Made by a program: the position numbers and the translations under genes
The notes under the pieces: generated by a model
Database searches by the model: none
What the model was told of the DNA's origin: nothing
What the model saw: the letters and a program-made list of their open reading frames with translations, nothing else
DNA from: Galaxea fascicularis
Lineage: Eukaryota; Cnidaria; Anthozoa; Scleractinia; Euphylliidae
Assembly (NCBI GenBank): GCA_948470475.1
Contig: OX419342.1
Location: 21,384,844-21,448,843 of the forward strand
Direction: 5' to 3'
Length of the DNA stretch: 64,000 nucleotides
Shown here: positions 16,853 to 27,296 of the stretch, in pieces
How positions within the stretch are numbered: the first letter of the stretch is position 1
Layout: each line of letters starts with the position of its first letter

Positions 16853-18782
16853 CTCGCACAATAATTAATAATACCCTAATAATAATAGTAATAATCCAAC
16901 ATGGCGGCCATACTCCAGCTGACCATCTAGTTTACAGCGGACATCTTTGATATTAAACATCCATGTCAATATCAATTGACACCTGTCATAACAACGTATC
17001 CGCTGACCAGTATCACGTGACCATATTGCGGGCTCAAGTTATGAGCTGTCGAGGTCAGCTGTTTTTTTGAAGTTGACCGCTGACCAGGTACTGGTTTTCT
17101 ATTCGATCGCAGGCTCAAACCAGGCCAAAACGAGGCTTAATTAATTTTTCGCCAGTATCAACAGATCTTCGTCCTGCGAACAATTCGCCGCCTACCTTGA
17201 CTACTTCTCAGTTCTTTGTTTGTTTAAACCGATGAGAATCAGCCTTTGGATGTTAAGAGGAACAAATTGGATTGCCTGGCTTTGCTATTTTATAGTTTAC
17301 GGATCTTCGAGAGAAAAGATCGTGTAGTTTGGCAGGGTTTTAATCTTGGAGGCGCTGTCTTCGATTGCTGACTTTTGCTGTGTATTAAACTGGACGGTTT
17401 TGCCGCTAAGAATCCTGAATTGAAGAAGTTTCCTTGGTGAACATGGAAAGTAACACAAAGTGACGGTGAAAAACTTCACGTGCCCCTAAGGATTTGTATC
17501 TGCTTAGCAAATGAATACTTTTGTGTGAAATGACGGCTTCTGCTTTAGCTCTGCGTTCGGAGTGATTGTTGACTAACTTAAGCTTAAACTGTCCGCAGGT
17601 TAGTACTTCTGTTGTGCCTTTTATATGACATATGGTGATTTGCCTCTGTGACTACGAGATTTTGTTTGTTACTTGTCTTAGTTTTCCAATTTCTACGAGG
17701 AACGCCGACGAAACATTCGCCGGCATCGTTCTTTGTTTTCTTACCTTTTGTTGTTTACATGCTGTCTGCACTAAAAAATACTCGACTGTTTTTCCAAATG
17801 CATATTTTCTATCCAATATTTGATTTTGGATCCTAAAACTCGTCGTTTTCCCTGCTGTCGCTCATTTTTTGGGCAACAAATTTTTGGTTGAAGAAAAGCT
17901 AAGCGAATTTAAGTCCGGACGATTTATATCCTCGGCTGCGCTTTGTTGACATTATTGGAAACTCGCAAAGAGTAATCAACAACTCATTGCCAAACGTAAA
18001 CACGATTTTTAACAGCTACAGCATTGAAATGCCAGCAATAATATGTTGTCCCTCAAAAGCAATTCTCGTTGTTAGTTAAAAAATCGCAGATTTTCAAGGC
18101 TATTGCAGTAAAAACTTCGTCCTTTCTTCAATGTTTACGGCTGAAAAATCTTTTTCAGAAATCCTGAATCAGATGTTATTATTAACAGTGATGTCAAAAA
18201 TAATACCACCCACGACTTGTAGTCAAGGTTTGTTGTTTAAAATATTTGTAATTGATCGAAGTCAAGGATAAAACCATTCTCAACATCACTAGATAATTCC
18301 AGTTGATCACCTGAGTTGATTCATCGCTACGTGAAAATACTATGCTCGATCAGTCTGTCGCAGTCACTTTTCTCAAGGAAAAGTAAAGTCGATTTTGCTC
18401 AACGTTTTTCCATGTTATTGTTAAAAGGACGGCACTTTCTATCGTCTTTACTGTAATAGATCATAAGAATGACACAATAAAATGTTCAAAACAACAAGGC
18501 GAGCAAAGTACTTTTGTTTATTTATGGGCGGTGTCTAAGAGAGCTCACTTTGAGGTTTTATCGCACTTTCGCTGTCAAATATTTTTTGATAGATTAAAAT
18601 GTCACCGATACATGTCGGTTGTGAAGTTGGTTTAATAGTGGGACACTAGAACTGTTAACCTAGTTAAGTAATTTTTACCACTTGTATCGAAATGTAATCA
18701 GATGTAATTAAACTGTGATGAAGAAAAGTTTGTTAATCGTTGTTGCTCATCATAATCATATTATAGTTCCCGTGCCACAAAG

Positions 18783-19152
18783 TAGTGGTGGGAATCGGTT
18801 GAGATTTCACAACCGATCGATCATCGATTGTAATCGAAAAAATCTGCCAATAAGCATTTCATGTATTTTTCACCTACATAGAAATCAAAGTGACAGCGTG
18901 TACGCACAGGTAAACACATTCTTAGATTATATCTGCTGTTGTGACTTAGAAGTTTAATAGGAGTCCACGAAAAACCACACCAAACTCACACCAAGATATT
19001 AAACGGTCATTTTTCTTGATTTTAATACTTTTGTGTCCCCAATAAATTTTTAATTTTTCCGCAACAATCGATTGTGAAAAAAGAATAATCGATTGTCGCG
19101 TCGCTTGAACTTTTCGATCAACTTTCGTTTACAACCGATCATCGGCCCACCA
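18783..19152. mobile_element. 370-bp hAT-like non-autonomous element with 8-bp target duplication
   Basis: CCACAAAG stands at 18775-18782 and again at 19153-19160. The element begins TAGTGGTGGGAATCGG and ends CGATCATCGGCCCACCA, so both termini carry TGGTGGG facing inward, and subterminal ATCGATT motifs are repeated. TRGTGGTGGG-type ends and 8-bp duplications are typical of hAT transposons. There is no transposase frame. Confidence 0.7.
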
Positions 19153-20034
19153 CCACAAAGACCGATGATAATTCGAAAATCTACGTTTGCACTTGATTGA
19201 ATAATGGCTCTGGCTCTGCAGCAAAACAGTAAAAAATATGTGTATATGTAATCACAATATAGAGAAGTCCTTACTGGAGTCATGGTTCAAGTCCTGTGGC
19301 ATTGCCATATTAGTTTATCTGTAAATGCTAATATTAAGGAAATAACTGTGGAGCTCCGCTTTTAGGCTTGCCTAAATCTATATATTAACGTTTCATCTAC
19401 CAATTCCCGTCACCTGCCCAATACAGTCGCGCACCTTTTTCTGCTGGTGGAGAACTCGTGCATAAATTCAAAGTAAAGGGGTTAATTGTCGCTGAAATAG
19501 CCGACTGCGAAGCTGCCCCGTGTTGGACAGTCAAAAGCGCGATCTATCATTAGTGAGTAGGATTGGAGAAAGAAACAGCACCATTCTTAGCTGAAATCTT
19601 CATTAGAATATTTCATGACGAAAATTAAGACCACCCCTCCCCCCCCTCCCCATTTTAATGATGGTTTGAGTGAGAATTAATTATTGATTCAGAGGGAGGG
19701 GGCTTTTGTCTCTCATTTCATTCTGTCCAAGAAGTAGTTCACTTCAGGTTTCTGACGTCTGAGTGCGCCATACCGTTGCGCTCTAGATGTAAGTTCCATG
19801 CAGAAAGGGGCAAGTAGCAGTCTACAAGGCGGCGGAGAGGCCTTCAATTTGACTGGAAGGCAACAGCGTCTTAGGGCACTTTCCATCCCATTATTGTCAG
19901 TGTTACACCCTAGCTGAAAGGTACGAGGGAGACCTTTGCTAAAATTTAACTCACCTAGCACAAGTGGCACGAAGTAAGTGATTTTAGCCAGGGTAGATTT
20001 TTGATTATGCGAATCCTTAGGGACCAGTCATTAT

Positions 20035-20215
20035 TAAGCGTAGGGGGAGGGCTACTATATTTGGGGGGAGGGTCACTACTTTTTTAGCCTCACTTTGGGG
20101 AGGGCCATTAAAAACAAATGTCTTTTAGGGGAGGTCACAGTTTTTTAATGGAGTAAGGGAGGAGGGTCAGAGTGTTTTGGACCCTTTAGAAGGGAGGGCC
20201 ACAACTTCTTGGCCA
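20035..20215. repeat. Degenerate G-rich tandem repeat
   Basis: A unit of roughly 30 to 45 bp built on GGGGAGGG(T/C)CACTACTTTTTTAG recurs about five times with heavy divergence. It is non-coding. Confidence 0.5.
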
Positions 20216-21554
20216 AACTTTTTTCTTGTCTGTTCCTGTTGTCATTGGAACAAATAATTTTACTGAGTTGGACTGTTCTAAATATAGAAAAATCACAAGC
20301 GAGAGATACTGCACGATTATTCATCAGCTCATATGCTTATAACGGCTCGTCTCTTAAATATGCAAAAAGTGAGTGAGAAATCAGGAAAGCTGATACTCAA
20401 GAACTGGTCAAATATTAGTTCAATGGATATTAATAATACGTGCGCTTAAAAGAGCAAGAGGTGTAGTCGCTTTTTCTTCTTGTTGTTCCTATTCGTGTAA
20501 CGTCGAAGTATACTGCAGGTGTCACAGCCATAACTACATCGAAACGAAACTACGCAGTATAAAAAGTAAGTTGGCTGCTTGTGCAGTAAAGCAGGAATGG
20601 TGTTTGGTCTCGCAGGATATGGATACTTCAACTTGAGTGTCTTTGTAATGGGGGTGGGGTGTACATATCATAAGGTCCATAAGCTGTGCTGCCGCCATTA
20701 GAGAAAAGGAAACGAGTCGCCTAGCAAACTGGCTGCTTCCCCTCCCTCTCACCCTCCCGTTACGTAACGCGCATTTAGCTGTGAAATACCCTTTTGCAAA
20801 GAAGTGAATCAAAGTGACCTCTTTCATGATCCGAAGTTGACAGCGCAAATTGCGGACTATCTATTTTCAGCTATTCCGGTTTCACTTACGTGATGAATGG
20901 GTCTTGTTGGTTCTTGCCCGTCGACTTTCCGGGAATTACGGGTCTGTTACTTTCAGCGTCCCCCAAAACGTAATAACTATAGAACCTACATAACGAAATC
21001 AAAATTCGTTAGGATTCTACCTAATTAATATTGGATAAGTTTCAGGGTGAATTTGTCTTAAGTTCATCGTTTTCTGTAGAACCATGTTACAGTTCAAAAA
21101 TCCTTGTTTCTTTTTTTTTTTGGTTGTGTAACAGCAGTACAATCGTGTAATAAGAAAGTCTTGTTCTGTTAGTCCTGTCGTTTTATCAAAGGCTTCCTCA
21201 ACATTTCCCTTTCTTTTGTTTTCGTTTTATTGTTGTACTTTTTGCTATGTGTGTGATCATGAGGCGAACGAATTAAATAAAGGTTTGAGGACGGTCGTTT
21301 CAAACTAGTGTCAGAGTTTCAGCGAGTCCCAGAATGTTTGGACGTGACGGATATGGAAATTTGAGAACAGCGTCTTTACACGTAGAAAAAAGGAAGAATT
21401 GTCCTCCCTCAGCTGAATTAGGTAATCCTTCAGGCGCGTGCGATCGTGGTGTTACGTCAGAGAGAGGTAAAGTGGGAGGTGAATAAATAAAGCGGATCGG
21501 TTACCTTATGTTGTACCATTTGACGACGGTTCCTTAGCTGAGAGTCCTAAAACA

Positions 21555-24500
21555 ATGGTCGGAGCGACGCTGATGGCCCAAATGTCGACAGACGAATCAT
21601 TATACGAGAAGGTGATCACAAAGGGACAGATTTTAGTCAAGAGTGATGTTAACTGTAATTTGGAGCTGGAAGAAGACGTCTTTTATACTCCAATGAGCGG
21701 ACAATGCTTTGGAATACCGAACGATGAAAACGTTCAGGACGGAGAGAACATTTACGAGATTATTCCAGGTGACTTTGCAGCACAGAACTGCGAGCACTGT
21801 TCAGTGATTCGATCGTATAGCTTTGCAGGTGTGCGCAGCCCGAGTGAGGGCATTGTAGAGAGGAAATCACTAAGCGAAAGATCGGACCCAGATGAGTCAA
21901 ATCTTCATGTCGTGTTGCCTCCCAGCGCGTCCCACTCAAACCCTGACATCAGCTCCACGCAATACGCTGAGATCATCCACACCAACAAAGTATCAGACTT
22001 TGTTCCTTCTCGACCGACCCGAGATTCAGAAAACCCCATTCTTAGGCAAGACTTTAGCAGTAATCTATCCTTTATGCCAAACTTGCGCAATTTGCGCAAG
22101 CATCTCACCGATATTTCCCAAGAACGCTGTTTAGAGCGCGAACAACGAAACACCAAAATAACGCCCTCCACGACGCCTGAGTGTCCACGAAAACCCGCGG
22201 ATATTGTTATAAACCAGCGTTTATCGAAAAGCGTGTCTCCGAAACGTTCGCCTCAACAATCTCCCCGCGCGAAAAATTCGCCAGGGCCGATCTACGTTAA
22301 CATGGAGTTTCCACCAGTGGAGAACACTGACTGTCTTTCACGCCGCAGTTCGATCAGTAGCAGAAGTAGCGTTAGTTTTAATGAGCATCAAAGCCTTAGT
22401 AGCACAGAGGATTCAATGTTGAGAGATGTGGACGTACCCCCTTACGAAAATATACGGGATGTGTTAGAAGGTTCAAGACTTGGAGAGAATAGTTCACCAG
22501 TTGATATCGTTTACAGCGATTTGCATTTCCATGACTCGCGCCGTCCTCGGAGTTCTAAACTCAAGTTAGACAAATCAACCTCGACTCCGGTTGGAAGCCC
22601 GATCTCGACTCGAGTCGAGGAAAGATCGCGTTCCCTCCCTGGTCAAGCAAGTCCCAAGCTTTCACAACCGAAATCCTCCCTTGACAATCCTATTCCTAGA
22701 CCGAAGAGTAAAAGCCTTGGAAAGCTAAGTGGCGGTGCGCTTGGTTTTTATCTTGCGCGCTTTGTGAAGGGTATTGTTGTCCAAAGGTCAAACTCAAAGA
22801 CACTACAGTCGACGATTCACGACATTGTCTCTAAAACAAAATTCGAGGATTGTACTTCGGTCAATGTGGAAGTCACGTCGGACATGATGCGAATCAGTAC
22901 AAACTGTCCGCCATGGGAAGTGATCACCAATTTTGACATTGTAAACATCGGATGTATTGGTTTGTACGAACAGAACTCCTCAGTACTTGGTGTAATTGTG
23001 TGTGTGCCCGAAACAGACGCTCACTGTTATGTGATTGAATGCCGCGATCGCGATGCTCAACTGATTTACAGCGCTGTAAAGAACGCTTTCAACTCTTCAA
23101 ACTCAAAGCAGTCAAAGGTAAATGGATCTTGACATAGTATTTCCCCTCCAAGCTTTAGCAGTGAAGTATGTATTTGATCCTGTTTGTTCGGATAAAGCCA
23201 TCCGCAATTAATGTTTTCTCTTTTCCGCTTAGTTTGTTTACATTTCCTAACAAGAAAAGGCGGCAAATGACCATTTACCATAAACGTTGCCAACAAAGGG
23301 ATGAACAACTTGTCTAATTAGTTTAAAACTTTCATTCTGATATCAGTTCATGATATTGAATCTAAAAGCGCATTCTTGTTTTCTACTAGAGCATCGCACT
23401 TTATTTTGATTGAAAATCAAGTAAGCCTTGGTTATTTCCGCTAGCCTAGTGTGCAAAATTCCAAGACATATTGTAAACTTATAGTCGTGGTGGGTAGGAA
23501 AGGAACTAATTATTTTGTGAATGGAGTGCAAAGTCTTTAAAGTGAACCCGAAGAGGTGTTTATTTTTTCGCCCGAAACAAGATGTGCTATATCGCACCCC
23601 ACATGAATTAGCGGTTTGTTTTGAAATGCGACCCTTCGAAACGATTTTTACCTGGTTTTGTGTTCCTTTCAAGAATTGACCTCAAATATTCATTGACGTG
23701 AATTTTAATTAATGTAAAGAGATTTTCCTAGGAAAGAAAACATTCAAAAATTGTTTCGTTAAATGCGAAGATATTCAGTCGTTGATTTTGGAATGTGAAA
23801 CGTGATTATTCCAATATGTGTCAGGATTATGCTGCACAAGCCCCGACTGAAAAAAAAATTGGCCCATTTCCGTTAGCACTTGAGTTTATTTTCAATTCAC
23901 GATTTTTGTGCGCGTAATGCTTTCAAAGGAGCTTAAACAACATACGTATAAAAAGCGGAGAAATGCTCAGTCTCGTTTTCTTCCCATGTTAGCCACTACT
24001 TCATGACTTGGCTAGGAGCTTCACACTGTATGAACTATTAGCTGATATTATGTTAACCCAGTGAATTGTGACGTTAAAGTATTTTACCAAGGGTTGTGCT
24101 TCTGTTTTGGATTCCCCTGTTTTTCAAACAGACCAACTGCATGGGCCTGCATGATTACACGACAAAAGCGAACTCGCGAGTGATCTTATACTGAGTTTAA
24201 CTAGAGTAAGATATCAACGCTTTATAAAACACAGTCACGAGAATTAGGACAGGACCACACAACATGAATTTGCTTGATGTTTTCACAATTTCTCTCTACA
24301 ACTTCCATAGGAAATGTGTAGTGACAATAAATGATAATTTAAATTTTGATCTTAGGGATTACAGGGTTGAAACGTCCAAAAATAGTCATTTTGTTCACTG
24401 ATGTTGTAAACTGGAAAACCTCTTGAACTCAGTTGGCCCAGAAAATCCAAGGCACTTTGCAAAAGAACAGAACCTCGAAGAGCAGTTTTAAGGAAACAAC

Positions 24501-27296
24501 TCAGTGTCCAAAAAACTTGTGAGCTCACTTAAATGTACTGTGGCTTTTACTTTATAATTACTAAAGGAATTTTGCCATTTGCGCATCCTTTTTGCCTCGC
24601 TGTATTACTTTATTTAAGCAATTAGCTTGTCTTTGAATTGAATAAAAAATTAAAAGAAAGTGCTTTGAGAAACATTACAAGATATTGGAATATCTGACAT
24701 ACTGATCTACGAAAAAGTTACAACTTCATCGTTCGTCTTTTCTTAGTGTATTTTAATCCTGAATTTGTTTCAGGGCGATCATCCCTTAACTGATCCGTCT
24801 TTGTAGTTGTCAGGCCCGGCCAGGGGTTTTCGGTATACGGTATCCCGGGCCGTTTTAATTCAGGTATATCGTATTTTTTGGTTAAAATTCGGTTCATTTT
24901 CAAGTATTAAGTATGACGCATTTTACGATTTTAAGGTATATTGGCATCTTGTGGGGAAAATATAGGGTATATTGGTATCCCACTATTCCTCCTCCTCCCC
25001 CTGGTCGGGCCTGATTTGTAATAGGAATTTTTAATCCGGCTGATGCTGTTGACAGTTCCTCAAACAGTGTTCCAATCAGAACTTAGCCATCCAGTTTGGA
25101 CTCCGAACCTCTCACGTGAACCTCACAAAGCTATTTTTCTGCTGTCTAAAAAATCGTGGGATTGTCGGTCATGTGTTTGTAATCTTCTTAATGTTATGAA
25201 TATGAAACACTGGGGTACAAGACAGTTCATTCGAGAACGTCGCTGCCCGTATTCTGCTTGCCGGGATCTTTCATAGAGAGCAGCCTTATCCAAATTGTGT
25301 ATAATGTGAGAAAATTGAGAACTGAGTGAGAGAGCAAACAATTATTGACAGTCTACTTTATTAAATCAAACCTTGAATTTTCTCTTTCTTTCTTTTTATT
25401 TTTATTAACTCACTTTCCCCCTTTTTTGTAGACATTTAATGTCTCGGTTTCTACCCCAGTGGGACCAGAAAGTTGGCTGGGCGATGATGATGTCACAACC
25501 TTCACTGGTATCTCGTATCTGGGTTCGTTGAAGATGAAAAAATCTTACCTACTCATCAATGAAGGAATCACTTCGCTTTTAGAGAGGGCGCACCCTAAAG
25601 AATTCAAAAACATTTTTCTCGAAGTGCATCTTGAAGAAATCCAACTGATCGACGCCAAGGACAACACAATTCTCCAGCAGCATGCTATTCCATGGATACT
25701 GAAGCTTGGAGTTTACGAAGAAGATCCTCGGCTCTTCGGCTACATTGTGTCGGAAGCACGACAAGGTGAAAAGACCCGGATGTTCTGTCACGTGTTTCGC
25801 TGTGGTCGAATTACGTCGTCAGTGGCCGCAACGGAGGCTATCAGGCTTGGTTGCCAAGCCACTTATTCTGAGCGCAGAGACCCTGCTCGAGTAACCAGGA
25901 GGATCTCCTTCCTTTCAACTAACTCCAATGGATCCCCGGACAGCTCGTTACCCCCGACTCCGTCACCAACACCGGATACCACGGTACGTAACACCCCTCT
26001 CCTACCTTTCCCCCTTTTTTCCTTGGAATTAGGCGACATTTAGGGGGTGTTAACATGTAAACTTTTCACACCAAAACAAGCTCCATTCTTGTACGACTTG
26101 TGAATTTAAACTGAACCGCGTTTAAACGAGCGAAACATAATATGTAATATACATAGTGCCGGTGTTATGTCCTAGAAATGGACTACAGCTTACTGAATGC
26201 CACTTTCTCTTTCGTTCCCACGGTGATTAAATCGATAACCTCTATGAAAAGGTTCTAAAATGTTCGCCTAGGTCAAAGAAATAACGTACACTCCAGTCCT
26301 TGAGGAATTAACTTCTTGAAGTATACTTTTCACTGTTCTGGTGACAGACATTGACCAGCTGGAGCTTATTGCGTTCCTAGGGCCATTACGGACACGGTCA
26401 GTTAAGCTTCTTTACAAGTTTAAGTCACACCATTAATACATTCTAAGAAGTACGAGCTCATTGATTGCAACACCCAGTTGGCTCGGTAGCTCTGTTTAGC
26501 ATAGGAAAACGCAAGGTATCAAGTTTCCAGCCGTGAGCTAAACCTATTTCATGTAAAGACAGCTGTTTCAAGAACGTGAAAACCTAATTTTTTTTTTTTT
26601 TCCTTTCTGTTGCAGGTTAAAGATCACGGAGAAAGTCCACATAAAAACCCAGAAAACGCCAAAGCCAAGAGGAAAGATTCCAAGAAAACAAACGGTTTGA
26701 GTCTAAGACGTTTTTCCTCAGTACCTCATCTTATTCGCTCAACGTCCTTGCCGCACATCACTCGCACCCATTCGGTATCAAAGAAAGAAAAAGAGGCTAC
26801 ACCAGAATTAGACGCAGACAAGACTCACCCAAACTGCGGGCGAAACGCGTCCGTCAGCTCGACTGGTGGAAGTGACGTGATCGACAGCTCTTGGGAAATT
26901 GTGGAAGAGAAGGAGTATAGTTTTGAAGTGACTTATCTTTGTTCGACTGTCATTAACCCTCCACTGAGGCCAAAACACTTGCGAGAATGCGTGAAACAGT
27001 TTCAAAAACAGCAAGCTAAAGCCCTCAAAAAGTTCGGCGTCGACCCGTCGAATGAAGTTTCGTTGATGGTGTCTATAGACGGGGTAAAAATGACGAACCC
27101 TTGTGCGGCAAAAGGAGAGCAGGAGATGTTTTTCCCGTTTTGTTCTGTTAGTCACGTGATGTCTCATCCAGAATGCCCAGAGTACTTTGCGTTCGCTCTT
27201 ACAGTGACGGGCGACTCTAAACACAAATGTCATTTGTTTCAGCAAACGAATGTTCCTCCTGCAGATCTGATCACAACTTTTGAAGCTTTCATGTGA
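21555..27296 (+). CDS. Predicted triple-PTB-domain adaptor/docking protein with a tyrosine-motif tail (unrecognised family)
   Basis: Three coding exons, 21555-23117, 25432-25983 and 26616-27296 (TGA at 27294), all phase 0, give 931 residues. Residues 1-395 look disordered and rich in Ser/Pro, with tyrosines in SH2-ligand-like contexts: Y67 (YEII), Y137 (YAEI), Y247 (YVNM), Y297 (YENI) and Y320 (YSDL). Each exon then carries one PTB-like fold. PTB-1 is about 398-513 (FYLARFVKG... to ...YSAVKNAF), PTB-2 about 546-665 (TGISYLGSLKMKK... FGYIVSEAR... CHVFRCG) and PTB-3 about 806-931 (SFEVTYLCS... YFAFALTVTG... FEAFM, ending at the stop). A basic Ser-rich linker (RRFSSVP, RSTSLP, RTHSVS) lies before PTB-3. 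No SH2, PH, kinase or membrane segment is visible. Known PTB proteins such as Fe65 or TBC1D4 have two. I infer a cytoplasmic signalling scaffold. Domain calls are by eye; PTB-2 is the clearest and PTB-1 and PTB-3 are divergent. Extra 5' non-coding exons are possible. Confidence 0.85.
24810..25014. mobile_element. 205-bp MITE in intron 1 of the triple-PTB gene
   Basis: TCAGGCCCGGCCAGGGG (24810-24826) is mirrored by CCCCTGGTCGGGCCTGA (24998-25014) with one mismatch. The interior is AT-rich with repeated GGTATA motifs. The remainder of the 2.3-kb intron shows nothing else I can name. Confidence 0.75.

Larger units (their letters stand above)
12555..21554. other. 9-kb gene-poor spacer between YIPF4 and the triple-PTB gene
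   Basis: I find no exon that can be supported here. Open frames are short and show no family motifs. The 3' UTR of YIPF4 must occupy the first part, although I see no convincing AATAAA close to the stop. The 5' UTR and promoter of the gene at 21555 must lie at the right end. The spacer holds three inverted-repeat elements (13390, 13698, 18783), a GAC microsatellite (16819), a CGGAGC-rich palindromic stretch (about 16705-16746) and a degenerate G-rich tandem repeat (about 20035-20215). Confidence 0.6.
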
